This document shows, piece after piece, positions 1 through 11,760 of a stretch of DNA of 37,571 bases; positions within the stretch are counted from its first letter, which is position 1, and every line of letters starts with the position of its first letter. A program made the position numbers and the translations under genes. Origin of the DNA: Triparma columacea (taxonomy: Eukaryota; Sar; Bolidophyceae; Parmales; Triparmaceae); NCBI GenBank assembly GCA_030267965.1, contig BRYA01000384.1:1-37571 (forward strand), in the 5' to 3' direction. The notes below the pieces were generated by a model, which made no database searches, was not told the DNA's origin, and saw only the letters and a program-made list of their open reading frames with translations.

Positions 1-70
1 CCCTAACCCTAACCCTAACCCTAACCCTAACCCTAACCCTAACCCTAACCCTAACCCTAACCCTAACCCT
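1..70. repeat. Telomeric (CCCTAA)n array
   Basis: Eleven perfect CCCTAA units followed by CCCT start at the first base. This is the C-rich strand of a TTAGGG-type telomere read towards the chromosome interior, so the left edge is a true chromosome end. The array is short, probably because the assembly collapsed or clipped it. Confidence 0.98.
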
Positions 71-114
71 CCTCCTCCCCCTCACTGCCTTCCATACCAC
101 TTTCTTGATCCTCC

Positions 115-310
115 TACCCACTTTTCTAACCTTACCCACTTTTCTAACCTTACCCACTTTTCTAACCTAACCCACTTTTCTAACCTAACCCACTTTTTAA
201 CCTAACCCATTTTTCTAACCTAACCCACTTTTCTAACCTAACCCACTTTTCTAACCTAACCCTTTTTTCTAACCTAACCACTTTTCTAACCCTAACCTCT
301 CGCCTAACCC
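115..310. repeat. Telomere-derived ~18-bp minisatellite
   Basis: About eleven degenerate copies of an 18-base unit close to CCCACTTTTCTAACCTAA lie in tandem. Each unit carries a CCTAACCC or CCTTACCC core, one substitution away from the telomere repeat, plus a constant ACTTTTCT spacer. Early copies have CCTTA and later ones CCTAA, so the array has diverged in blocks. It ends near CGCCTAACCCG. Confidence 0.9.
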
Positions 311-1241
311 GTGAAAAAGTAACGCTTATCGTATCTACTTCACTTCACTTCACTACACTTCTCTTTACTTCTCTTTACTACAAACTAACACACTCACACC
401 CACATAGCACTCTACCTTACACTCTTCTTTTCCCTACTTTCTTTCTCTCAACTCCTCTAACACACTTACACACACTCCCTTCCTCTCACACCCACACAAA
501 CACACACACTCCTCTACCTTACACTCTTCTCTTCCCTACTCTCTTCTCTCAACTCCTCTAACACACTCACACACTCACACACTCACACACTCACACCTTA
601 CACACACACCACTCTACCTTTTACTCTTCTCTCCTCCAATCTCTTCTCTCAACTCCTCTAACACACTTACACACTCACACTCAACTCTAATCATTATACC
701 CTTCTCTCTTCTACTCTCACTCCTCAACTCCTCTCACTTCACTCACTTCTCTCCACAACTACACTCACCCTCCTTTATCACATCTTCATAAATATCTACT
801 ACACTTACACACATTATTTCACCTTACACCCTTCTCTCTTCTACCCTTATTCCTTAACTCCTCTTCTCACCTCCCCACAACTACACTCACCCTCCTTAAT
901 TTATCCCCATACACATTCACTACACTTCCATTATACTTACATAACACCATAACACTTCAACAATTCTTCAAAACTCCATTCATATTTATAACACTACCAC
1001 AACACTCACAAACCACCATAACACTGCAACAACACTCCAAATTTTTATACACATCCACTAAACATCGTCAATACTCACAAACCACTTTAACACTCCCTTT
1101 TTTCTCCACTACGCTTCTTCAATACTCACATACCACTTTAACACTCCCACAATACATTAACTACACTTAAAACACTTTCAAAATAGTCACAACTAAACCA
1201 AATCAAATAAGTTTATCATACAAATGATGCTGCCCCTTTAG
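311..1241. repeat. CT/CA-rich subtelomeric repeats, no gene seen
   Basis: The strand is almost free of G and consists of C, T and A. Imperfect tandem units of about 100 bases can be followed by two anchors: TCTACCTT at 411, 513 and 613, and AACTCCTCTA at 450, 551 and 651. Longer units of about 122-130 bases follow, anchored by CTTCTCTCTTCTAC at 701 and 831. Around 1070-1150 a unit of about 53 bases containing CTCACAAACCACTTTAACAC appears twice. No coding signal is seen on either strand. Confidence 0.85.
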
Positions 1242-4200
1242 TTACTCCCCATTTGTATCTTTAAGCGGCATAACGCTGCTTACTTTACGCTTCCCACCTC
1301 CTACCCCTATAATAATATCTCCACCATCAGCGCCTCCAGCACTTGCTCTCCTAGTACTTGCTCTCAAAGAACCTGCTACAACTCCCTCAGCTTGAGCATC
1401 AACACTTGCTCTCCCAACACTCTCTCTCCTTCGAGCATGTCCTGCTCCTGGAATGTATTCAACTGGCACTCTAGCTCTCATTGTTTCATCAAACCACTCT
1501 GGTTTTTCATCCTCCCATCTTTCCCAGTTTGCCTGTACCCAAGTTCTTACTTCTTCTTCAATTGATTTCCAATAATGTTTTGAGTTTTCAAAAATTGCTC
1601 TTGCCTTCTTTTTATCATCATTTGAATTACTAAAGCGGGCAAGTACACCATCTTTTCCTCTCTCCAAACTGTAGAAGGTGCTCCAGTAATTTCTTTCAAT
1701 GCTCAAGAAAAATAATGCAAACAACACAATTGTACATGGTATCAATATTCCAACTACTCTCCTTGCTAATTTGAGCCCATGGTCTGCAACATCTCCCCTT
1801 TCAGCTACTAATATAGCTACTGGAAGACTTCCCATTGTCAATACAAATCCAAACATCCAATACATCCCTCCAACCTCATTTGGGTGTCTAAACTGCACAA
1901 TTGATGTAAAGTCACAGACCATTTTCACTACCACTCTAGCTATAATACTATTCACAATTTCTGCGATGCCACCAACAGGAATCCAATACCAAAAGTCTCC
2001 TCTTAAGACTTTCACCAACAAGTATAGAAGCACATCAGCACCAACATAGAGAGAGACCCATCTACCACCAAGAAATCCTAACACAACTATTGTCATGCAC
2101 CTTAAAACAAGCATACCTGCACTAAAGAGTGTCATTGTGACAAATATGATTGATCTTTTGGTGGGATTTGCAGGCACATAACCATAGAAATCAGGCACTT
2201 GCTCTCTCTTCACTGGGTCAGTATCAAAGTCATAGCTGATAGTTGCAGATGCATAGCCTGTTGTTAGTGCTGAAACTGAAAGTGAGACCCAAGCTGCATC
2301 AGAAACAACTCCATCATTTGTTGCGATAGCCATAAGTTGGATAATCACTCCTGGTATGGCTTCAGCAAACATCTCTATCCCTTTCATGTAAGTCATCTCT
2401 GCCAGAGCATCAACTGCTTGCCCAGCCTCTTGCTTTTCTCCCTTTGCAACCCTGTAAGCATCAACAGCAGGCTTAAATCCAATCAAAATAGGAAACCACT
2501 CCCTAAGCACCCTCAGCATCCCCAACTTCTTGTTCTGTCCCCAAACTAAAAGCATCTGAATCCCCATTGATACCATCAAACTTGCCAAAGAAGCCTTAAA
2601 GTACCCATACTTCTTATCACTCCAAAACATGTACGTCACATACACATCAGTAAGCAAATCAAAGATAGATGTAACAGCACCAACAGTAACTCTAAAAGTC
2701 AAACCCCACGGAGCAGATTTCACCACACCCTTCCCTAACTCCACAAACATGCCCTCCATCCATGGAAACGCCTCAAACAGCTCCCCGACAGCCCTGTTCT
2801 GCAATCTCCACATATCTACCCCCGCCTCAATCATCTTCCTGCTCTTCAAACAAGGCATCAAGTTGTTCCCAATCACCCTTGCCTCCTTCTCCTCCACGCA
2901 CTCAAGCTTGGTAGACACTGAGCTGTTGGAGCTATACTCACAAAGCCTTGCCCTCTTCAGCAAAGTGACAAACCAAGGGTACTTCTTCACAACCTCCCTC
3001 AAAGCAGCACTCTCCTTACAAACCTCCTCAACATGCATCTCTCTGTCCTTCCTTGAGTGTGCTCCTCCAAGTTGTCCTCCATCCCAAACCAAATCAGCAC
3101 CCAAAGCCTCGCCAACTTGCTTAGACATCTCCATTAAAGGGACAAGGTCAATAAAGTAGCGTTCTGCTTCAGCCGCCTCGTCTAGGTGCCTCTCCAGAGT
3201 TGATCTTGTTGCCTCCACACTCACAGAGCTACCAAGCTCTACCTTGGTGACAAATTCTACTTTGGTTGCCTTCTCTCCCCTTTTTGTGAACTTAATTGCG
3301 ACTTCTTCAGATGCCCTTTGTGCAGTACTTCTCTTAGTGTACCTCACAGCATGACTTCTCTCCATATTCTCCATTATTGGCTCCATTATAATCACAATAG
3401 TATCTTCGCCCACCTTGTGTAGCTTCATCACATTCCAGAACTCCCTATCTCTGTTTTTGACACCATGTTGTGATTCCAACTTCTGCCTTCTCCTCACAAC
3501 CACTTCCCATGCCCCCTTCTTCTCCTCAACAGCCCTCTCAACATCTCCTGTTGTTTCTTGATGGACTCTGCTTCCAAAGTCCCAGAAGTAGGCAGCAGCT
3601 TCCTCAAAACCTGCTCTAACTGTCACTTTTGTCTTTCCCCATCCCTTTCCCTTCTCTTCCACCTTGATCCAGGTATCTGAAAGAGGGAATGCACCTTTAA
3701 CCTTTTGTTTGCCTTCAACCTCTAGGAATTTGGCATCAAATGTCTTAGTGGACATTACTTTGATTCCACCTATTCCACTTATTATCTGGATCCTTGTTGA
3801 AGATTCAATGTCTCTGCTTCTGTCAAACTTCTTCCTCAAGTATGAGACTTGTGTAAGAAACCTTGGTGCAAGCTTGTCTATGACGGAAGAGAAGAAAACA
3901 CCACCAAGATCTAACTTTGTTGTGAAAGTAACTAATGTTTGTGGCACATCTCCAACAGTGTGAAGGGGCTCAAATATCCATACTGTGTGTGCCATCACTA
4001 AAACATTCCTAGCCTTCACAGGGTAGTCTTTGTGTACTTCTTCTGTGTCTCTAACATCAATAATAACTTTGCCGTCATCTTGCTTGAACCAGGTAATTTT
4101 ACTCCGACCATCACGTGGAGCAAAACCAGGGAGACCAAGTTCCCTCGTTGTAACGTAGTAGATGGTGTGTGCATTTACTTTGATGACTTTCAAGAATGTT

Positions 4201-7200
4201 ATTCCTTGTTTTTTGGAGTTTCTTGTGTCTTCTCTGTTGCCTAGTTTTGTAAACACACGTGATGCACACTCCACAACACTCGCGTCAGCCACAGTAGTGG
4301 CAAAAGCAGTCCCACTGCTTGCCCCATCAACATGAACTAGCTTCATCTTGACCTTATCATCGGGACTCTTCAGTTCATCAAAGTTCTCCTCCTTCTTGCA
4401 ATTCTCATAGAATTCCTTCCCTTTGCTGATTGCCGCCTTCTCCTCATCAGTATAATCTTGGGGCTCGTTCTTGATGATGTTGGCAAGCGAGGCCAGTGCA
4501 GCTTTATCAACCTCTTCATCCCGATTGAAGGAGTCCCTTAGTGTTGCTAATGCACTTAGTCCTCTTGGTATTGTTCTGTCGACAACTTTTACTGGAATGT
4601 GCCCCCCTGCATCCATAAATTGTGTCAATGTAAGTTTACACTGGAGAACACCATTATGGTCCTCAATATTCTTGGCGGTGAGAATGCCACTTGTTGTTGC
4701 CCGCACAAGCTTTCCAAGTTTTCCCCCATAGTCAACCTTTTCCTCAGCTGGGACAAACGCTAAAGACATGGTGTCATGTCCCTTTTTCCATATATATCGC
4801 ACCACAAACTCTCTTTTGTGAAAAGGGAAGGGAAGTTTCTTGACTGTTGCAAACAGCTTCTCATTTACCCTTCCCTTGCCACCCTTCCTCATCTCCAGCC
4901 TTGCAGGATTCCCTTCCTCTCTATCCACTACCATCCTCTCCCTACTGCAGTACTCAAAGGACCAAGCAGCTGCTTCCTCGGCTGAGCAGTCGGCAATACA
5001 CTCGGCTCTTCCAAAGCCGATTGTCTTTTTTCCTTTTTCCTGCTGCTTGTACTTGATCTCCATCTTTACTCCCTCATGAGGTGACTTGAGAGGCCCCCAC
5101 CCTTTTTCATCCTCCCCACCAAAGAGCTCCTCCAACTCCCCAAAAACCTTCTTCTTGTCCTCCTCCAACTCAACGCCCTCCCTCATCCTCTCCACCAGAA
5201 CCCCCCTGACCTCGGCATCTACCTTCTTCCCGTTCCTTCTGAACTTCTCCTGCAAGCTGTTGGCCTGAACTAGCTGACTCTTTGCAAGGTAGTCAATGGC
5301 ATTGTCCATCACTGTCTTATGAATGCCACTAAATTTCAGATCAACTGTTTGAATACGTGTCACCCTACAGATATTTGGGGCAATCTCAGTGAAGAAGAAG
5401 GCACCTGTAGACTCTGCTAGCACAAATCCTTCCTTACTGAGGTCCTTGAAGCCTCCTCCAGGGTACTTTGTCAGTGGCACAAAAGCTAACATGTATGAAG
5501 TCCGGCCATTCTCAAGTTTGACTTCCTTCCACACATACCAATTCTCAAATAGTCGATTGGTGGCGGCAGGGACCTTCACGCCCATATGAAGGTGCATGCT
5601 TCTAGTTCCCTCAACACCATTCCTGATAACCCTTGGTAAGTTCCCATTATTTTTTATTTGTTCCGCTGACCACTCAAATGCGTCAAGCACAAATTGCTCT
5701 GCCAACATACCCTTTGCTGACTTGTCCACAGTGACCCCAAAGGCTGCCCACACCTTGTCCCCCTCTCTCCACAGGAACTTGTCTACCCCCTCCTTCAATG
5801 TCCCCTTGACCCTCTTTCCCTTCTCGTACAGCTTGTTCTCCAGCTCTCCAACTCCATCTATCATGGTCTCCTCGTCTACTGTGAGTGAAGGCGGACTTGG
5901 AATAACCTCCTCCACAAAGTGCTTCTTCCTCCTCTCATCAACAACCTCAGGATTGTGAAAGTTCTTCTCGATCTCCTCCACCAGGCCTTTGATTGACGCG
6001 TAGATGGTGTTGACGTCCCACCTTATCCCCACCTCACTCGCTATCGTTTGGCTCCGTATTGATTTCCGTGTTGATTTCTGACGTGACACGCTCGTGCCTT
6101 CCAAGCCTCGGCTTCCTGGCGCACTCCCCTCGACCTCCTCTACTTCCAACATTCCAACAAGAGTAAGCGCGGTTTGCCCATATTCGTAGCTCGCAAGCCT
6201 GATCTCACCCTCGACCCTTGCTCTCTGCGCCTTGGTAGAATTCACAATCTTTGCAAGTTTCGTCTTCGCCTCCTTTGGTAAGCTTATCTCGTCCTCGGAC
6301 TTTATCACAATGCACCGGCCTGAGCCTTGATCGCTCACGACTCGGATTCTTAGGAGGTACTCGACAACTCTCGTTCCACTCAATAAATGTTGCCAAAACA
6401 CAATCCTTCCTCCCTCCCCATCCCCTCCCTCGTGAATAGTTGTGCGTCGGAACACTCCCACATTTGAATCAGCGAGGATGTAATCGAGGACACGCTCTTT
6501 CTCGTCGTGAACGACTACGCCGACGTTCGCCCTCTTACTATCCCAGGACTCCTCGATGATGATGCCCTCGACAGCACCCCTCTCCATGAGCTTTCCCATC
6601 ATGCCGTTATGAACTTTACCATTCTTCTCTTCCCTTACAATGTCGGGGTCGCTTTCGAGGGCAACTGCTTTCAACGCAGCCCTCAGCTTTACGTTCTCGC
6701 GAAGCACTCCATGCTCCTTGATGATTCTCCCCTCCGCATCAGATCGACCTTTCGCCCCTGTGTCACTAGTCTCGTCTTGCTCATCAAACAAGACGTCAAC
6801 GATGGTCTTCAACTTCGCGTTTGACTTTTCTAACTTCGCGTTTGACTTTTCTAACTTCGCATTCACCTCAGCCAGCCCCCTACACTTCTCCTCAAGCTCC
6901 CTCTCCTTCTCGGACACCAAGCTTCCGCCTGCAATTAAAGATCTCTCTCAATATTCTCCAAATGGTATTTCATCTCCATCTTCTGTCTCCACATCGAAGT
7001 GTAAGCCACTTTTCATCTCCCTCCCTTCCGTCCCCCCCATAATCAATTTGCTCCCCCCTACCCCATCGGATACGCCTTTCTTCCCAGTTTCGAGCTCTGA
7101 AAAATTATTCGCACCTGCTCCGACCGCAGCTTCCCCCTCTTCCGTCCCAACGCTGCTTCGCCCCTCTCTCCCCTCTAGCTCAATACTCCCAGCCTTCACG

Positions 7201-7928
7201 GTTTCTTTTCCTACGACGAGCGAAGCGGATGATGAAAAGGGTTTAGTTTAATTGTTCGATTCTTGGGGGAGGGCGGAAGGGAGGGAAAGGGGCTTGAAAT
7301 GAAAACGATGGCAGCGAGCAACATTTAAGCCGGTATTAAATGTTTCTCCGTGTTGATCCCGTGATGTTCTTTCCCTTTTTCGTCCATTCTCACCTTCCCG
7401 CCAGGAACCTCCGCCCTCCTCACGAGGCCTGAGTGACGCAACGAGCTCAGAATCGCCTTCCACTACGGGTAGTCCACCCTCCTCAAGCTCCCCGTCGACC
7501 TTAATGACTGCTTCGTACGACACTTCTTGGTCATAAATGGTATTTGCAGTAGACATTACCTCTCTCGATGCAGGCATGCCTTCACTTGAGTCCGCAATCT
7601 TCGATGGCGACGAATCTCCTTCACTTTTGTGAAGGTCCCCGTCCCCAGCTTTTTGACCTCTTCTGGACGTCTCTGCAGCGGTGAAGGGTGGCAGGGGGGG
7701 AAGTTTTTAGCGGGTAAGCTTTGAGATGATGGACATACCGAAGTCGAACAGAACACCTCTGTCCCAATTTCCTATCCCTTGTCAACGCTCGCAACCTATT
7801 TACGTACCTTTCCCGACTCTTGAAGTCCTCTCAACACCCTCTCTCGTGTCCTCCTCGTCCATTTCACCCAAGAGGTCAGGGTCAGCATGCCTCTCATTTC
7901 CTTGTCCCTTCTTCGAGATGTTACTCAT
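1242..7928 (-). CDS. Multi-START-like, multi-pass membrane protein (XK-related-like C-terminus)
   Basis: Four exons join in frame, all at phase 1: 7928-7808, 7672-7394, 7210-7010 and 6928-1242, giving 2095 residues. The ATG at 7928 is chosen because the huge last exon has no ATG near its 5' end and an in-frame TGA lies at 6950-6948, inside the proposed 81-base intron. Residues 1-200 are hydrophilic, and about 205-240 form a coiled coil with NAKLEKS repeats. About five diverged START/SRPBCC-like modules follow (roughly 310-450, 550-775, 811-1005, 1051-1250 and 1280-1445); two open with LKSP followed by VKM, and several share an A.(A/S)EEAAAW.(F/W)(D/E) pattern. Residues about 1610-1960 hold 8-10 hydrophobic segments. 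The FDLLTDVY and EAIPGVIIQ motifs recall XK-related scramblases. Lipid sensing or transfer at a membrane is inferred. The gene is AT-richer than its neighbours and subtelomeric. The last exon is firm; the small 5' exons rest on splice phase. Confidence 0.75.
6811..6860 (-). repeat. 21-bp coding tandem repeat
   Basis: Two identical 21-base units (6811-6831 and 6832-6852) and part of a third encode NAKLEKS repeats in the coiled coil of the START-like protein. The perfect DNA identity suggests recent duplication. Seven residues per unit matches a coiled-coil heptad, so copy-number change would keep the helix register. Confidence 0.9.
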
Positions 7929-8574
7929 CCTCTACCGCTCTGTTTTTTAATCTTGTGTAAAGCTCAATCTGGGGATGGGACGGAGGTAAAAGTGTTAAGC
8001 ACATGTGCGGACAAAATAATCATAACCCTCCCCACCTTGGCAAGATAATGGCTTGACCACACAGCAAGCCGAGGGCTGTCAGATGGGCAAGTGGGCCTTC
8101 CAATGAGTAGCTTCAGTCATGAATCCCCGTCAATTTTCGTCTCCCGTAGCGACAAGGCTCCAAAAATATAACCGAATAATAAAATCCATCTATAAAAACC
8201 TTAAAAACTAAACCATATCCTATCGACTCGACAGCCAACAGCACCATTCCAGAAACTCCACCTCCTACTCCACGCGGTTTCAACAAGACAGAAAGGAAAT
8301 TAAAGTTACGACTGGCACCCTTCGCTTATCGCCCGTTCCTATCGCTTACCTCACAAAGACAGAAATTAGTATTTATTGTGGGGGTGTTGGGGAGTGGGAG
8401 CCCTTAGGACCAAAAACCCTCAGCATGTCATCCTGCTAATGTTAGCACCTCCGCGTCGTGCTCCTCGTGGGCGTTGTGTTCGTTTTTATCTCCTCCCCTT
8501 CTCCCTAAAAAATACCTCTCCGTATTTCCAATTAAAACCGGTTCTCCCCTATGGATTTATATCCCACTTTCTTT
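7929..8574. other. Intergenic stretch upstream of the START-like gene
   Basis: These 646 bases separate two genes read leftward. The part next to 7928 should hold the promoter of the START-like gene and the part next to 8575 the 3' end of the CCDC124-like gene. A short AT-rich patch lies near 8165-8215. I see no RNA gene, strong repeat or convincing reading frame. Confidence 0.5.
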
Positions 8575-9641
8575 CTACTTCTTCCCCCAGTTTGGGTTGT
8601 TGTTAGGGTTCTCCGGACTCTTCTGCCACATATCAAATATCTTTTGTTTATACTGTCTTAATTTCAACCCCGGATGTTCCTCCTTAACAATCTCCATCAT
8701 TTTATCCTCAAACGCCATATGCAGCGCCTTCATGTTAGGTTTCGAGGTTGCCGGATCTGCAGATCCGAATTTGAAGATGTTAAGGCTAGCATCTATCCCT
8801 GATACGCCGTCGTCTTCTTCAAGCTGGTTTACAGGCTTAAAGATATCCCCGTCCTGCGTCCCGATGACATCGTTAACATCCACGATTCCACCTCCCGTTA
8901 AGCTTCCGGTTTTGTTTGCCTCCTCAGCTGCGAGTGCGCGTTCCTGCCGTTCGCGATCCTCCTTCTCCTTCTTCTCTTTCTCCTTTTTCTTTTTCTCCTT
9001 TGCCTTTTTCTCTGCCGAAGTTACCAAGCTGTCCTCGAGGAAACTTAGATCGTCCTTCTTCTTCTTACCGCCCTTCTTCTTCCCCCCCCCTCCCTTTACC
9101 GTCTTTATACCCCCCATAGCTTCCTCTTCTTCTTGTTCAAGTCGTTTTTTCTCCGCTCTCTTCCTCGCTTGTTCATCAGCCTTCGCTGCAGCTGCAGCTG
9201 CCTTGGAGTTGTCCTTTGCGCCCTTGCCCCACTCGGCGGCGGCGGCTGCCTCGGCGGCCTGGGCGGCCTTGCCGTCCTTAACGGCTTGGCTGGCGGCCTT
9301 TCGCTCGTTTGCTGCAGCGACTGTAGGGAGGAGGGGGGGACGGGGGAGGGAGGAGGGGGAAGTTTAGGGAGTTTAGTGGGGGGGTTTTGCGTTGATTGTT
9401 GTGTTATTTTAAACGTGATATGATTATTAGTCTCGGTAATTTGGATTGAAAGTCTGTTAGGGTTTTGTGTGTGTAAAAGTTGGCCTATTTGGTGGAGACC
9501 ATCGTTCCCTCATTTTCATGTTTGCTCCTATTTGCCTCATTTTGCTCTCATCGTGTCATCTCATATTTGAATGTTGTGTGTATGTTGTGTGTATCATCTT
9601 GTATTACCTTTTGAATTAACAACCCCCTTTTTGGGTGCCAT
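8575..9641 (-). CDS. CCDC124: CCDC124/Lso2-like ribosome-associated protein
   Basis: Two exons, 9641-9608 (34 bases) and 9320-8575, join at phase 1 to give 259 residues. The tiny first exon encodes MAPKKGVVNSK, matching the conserved start of CCDC124, and the joined sequence continues VAAANERKAA as the family expects. The middle is an Ala/Lys/Glu-rich charged helix, then a Lys-rich stretch. The C-terminal domain reads MKALHMAFEDKMMEIVKEEH, followed by a PGLKLRQ and SPENPNNNP ending, corresponding to the conserved CCDC124 tail. Family members (yeast Lso2, human CCDC124) bind the GTPase centre and A site of idle 80S ribosomes and support recovery from starvation. The intron of 287 bases ends in a long C-rich tract. 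The gene is head-to-head with the FIP1-like gene. Confidence 0.9.
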
Positions 9642-10140
9642 GATTAACAATATGCCTGGGTTCCGGGAAGACCCAAAAGGAACTTTCTTCTTAAACTTCT
9701 TTTATCTCCTTTTGGGCTTTGACACGAGTAACGGAATTTGGGAATGTATGCGTTGGGAGCGTATGCGTTGTGTGCATGTTCGATTCCATCCTTACGTACA
9801 AATTAGGCGAAGAGTTCAAAAGTTCCCTTCTCCAGTAGTCCTCAACCTCCAATTGTGAGCTCAAATGCGTTACTTTTTGGATCTTCGGCACGATGTTCAG
9901 CGTGATATTCAGCGCTTGGTTTTAACCCCTTTTGTCATTTTTTGGGGGCCAAATTTCAGACAAAAATAGATCCGAAACACAATCACAGGATTCCCTCATC
10001 CCAAAACCCACCCCGCTTCCCCCATCATTTACCCCCATTTTATTCCCCATTTTGCACGTAATCAATATAATTATCATATATACCTACTATCTTATAACCT
10101 ATATACTCCAAAACACGCAACACACTCCTAAATAACCAAA
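9642..10140. promoter_or_regulatory. Shared upstream region of CCDC124-like and FIP1-like genes
   Basis: These 499 bases lie between two divergent start codons and must contain both promoters. The half next to FIP1 is AT-rich with alternating TATA-like sequence around 10065-10110. A short imperfect duplication, ACGATGTTCAGCGTGATATTCAGCG, split as two related parts, sits near 9890-9915. No specific factor site can be named. Confidence 0.5.
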
Positions 10141-11455
10141 ATGGGTCGAAAAAAGTCCCAAACCTCATCCTCGTCCATTCTCCTTTCCTCTTCCACCTCA
10201 ACCTCTGAGCCCTCCTCCTCCCTAGCTCTATCAAACGAGGCTTTATCCCCCCACGGTACAACCCAGCGTTCCTCCGACTACGTAAAAGCGGATTTAACAT
10301 ACTCGGTATCAGAGGATGATTCCGACAGTTCCGTTGACGTAGTATTAGGTACGTCCCGTGTTGGTCTTCTCGCTAAGTACGACAACATAGGGGCGACTTA
10401 CAACAGGGTCTGGACGGCGGGGGAGGACGCTGACGTTGAGGCGGATGATGAGAAGGAGAGGATGATTGAGGAATGGTTGAGAGCTAAGGAGGAGGGGGAT
10501 CAAACTGAGGAACAGTTGAGGGTTCTTGAGAAGAAGATTGGGGAGGAGAAGGAGAAACTTGAAGAGGTTAGGCAGAAGAAGAGGAGGATTGAAAGCGAGG
10601 AGAACGCGGGGAGGGACCCTACACTCTTCTCAAAGAGGACGGCGTTTGATATTTCACTCTCGCTGGTTGAGGACAAGGTGAGTGAAATGGGGGGGAGGGG
10701 GGCGTTTCGCTCGAACACTTTACCAGGCAGCCCACCCTATACTGATCCTCAAAGGTAAAAATCCAAAACAAGCTAAAACTCTCCCCCACCCTCTCTCCCT
10801 CTTCCCCTCTCCCTCCCCCCTTCTAGCCCTGGTGTCGTACGGACCCTACAGATTTCTTCAACTACGAGATGGGTGAGGACGAGTGGGAGCAGTACGCGGA
10901 GGAGCAAAAAATGATCCGTCAGGAGCTAATGGACGCTACCCGCCAGAGAAGAAGACCGGATATGAACATCGTTAAAGTTGAGAGGAGAGCACTTAGACAG
11001 AACGATAAAGAGGTTAAGAAAGTCAAGGGTGAGGAGGGGGGGGGGGAGGGGGGGGAGGAAATTGGGCCCAAACCTGGGGGGGACAACAAGGTTGGAACGG
11101 GGGACAGACCGGACGCCGCGGTGGAAATTATCAAGGTGAGAATAAAAAAGAGAGAAGGGGGGGGNNNNNNNNNNNNNNNNNNNNNNNNNNNNNNNNNNNN
11201 NNNNNNNNNNNNNNNNNNGGGGTAGGTGGGGTTATGGGTGTACCGGGTGTGCCGGGGGGGGGAATGGGGGGACAACCATTAATGGGTGTACAGGGAGGTA
11301 TGGGGAGAGGGAATATTATGAAACAGGGGGGGGGGGGAATGGGAGGCATGGGAAGAGGAATACCTGGACAGGTGCAAAATCTCATGCAGGGACAGGGAGG
11401 GATGGGGAGAGGACAACCATTGGTACAGAAACTCATGCCAGGGATGAGGAGGTGA
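10141..11455 (+). CDS. FIP1: FIP1-like pre-mRNA 3'-end processing factor
   Basis: Exon 1 (10141-10677) and exon 2 (10827-11135) join at phase 0. The join creates the conserved Fip1 motif: PWCRTDPTDFFNYEMGEDEW continuing EQYAEEQ, corresponding to the family's PW..-DYFNYGF.E.W..Y...Q core. Fip1 is the subunit of CPSF/CPF that tethers poly(A) polymerase to the cleavage complex. The N-terminal part is Ser-rich then acidic with a coiled coil (about 100-160), as in other Fip1 proteins. After the motif come basic and Gly/Glu-rich stretches. The C-terminus (about 11226-11455) is a Gly/Met-rich tail with GMGRG repeats. The second intron contains a run of 54 Ns beside poly-G, and the visible acceptor at 11223-11225 is out of phase with the donor, so the last exon's start is unresolved. 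Confidence 0.82.
11165..11218. other. Assembly gap (54 N)
   Basis: A run of 54 unknown bases is bordered by G runs on both sides. It lies in the second intron of the FIP1-like gene, directly downstream of a GTGAG donor at 11136. The true size is unknown. Confidence 0.97.
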
Positions 11456-11760
11456 ACATTTGGAGGAATATTCAACAACCTATAATATGATGGCCCCGAA
11501 AACGCGTCGAGGTAGGGAGAGGTGGGTGCTGGGTTGGGAGCTACGGGGTGTCGTGGCATCGAGAGTGGTGGGGGATATAAGGTAACACCGCACTTTGATG
11601 CTAAATTTTTATGCCCAGTGTATGTTTGCGTGACTCCTTTGATTGACTCCATTTGTTTGTTCCTCCATTTGTTCCTTTCCCTCAATTTAGTCCCAATTTC
11701 TTTCCTCAAATCGTCCCAATCGTGTTCATTACCCCATTATCCTCTCTCTATCCTCTCAAT
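11456..11760. other. Spacer between FIP1-like and desulfurase-TtcA genes
   Basis: These 305 bases separate two genes read rightward. The right half is T-rich with TTTCCCTC-type pyrimidine stretches just before the ATG at 11761, likely promoter and 5' leader. The reading frame of the next gene is open upstream to 11653, but that stretch is Phe/Pro-rich and looks like leader rather than protein. Confidence 0.45.

Noticed and set aside
311..1241. Possible CRISPR-like or regulatory array in the CT/CA-rich region
   Set aside because: The units are imperfect, lack unique spacers and sit next to a eukaryotic telomere; ordinary subtelomeric satellite explains them.
8000..8340. Search for tRNA or snRNA genes in this and other spacers
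   Set aside because: No cloverleaf with A and B boxes, and no recognisable snRNA core, was found by eye in any spacer of the window.
8474..9367. Rightward open frame of 297 codons
   Set aside because: It is the reverse of the Lys/Ala-rich CCDC124 gene, giving Ser/Phe/Pro runs. The leftward frame matches a known family at both ends.
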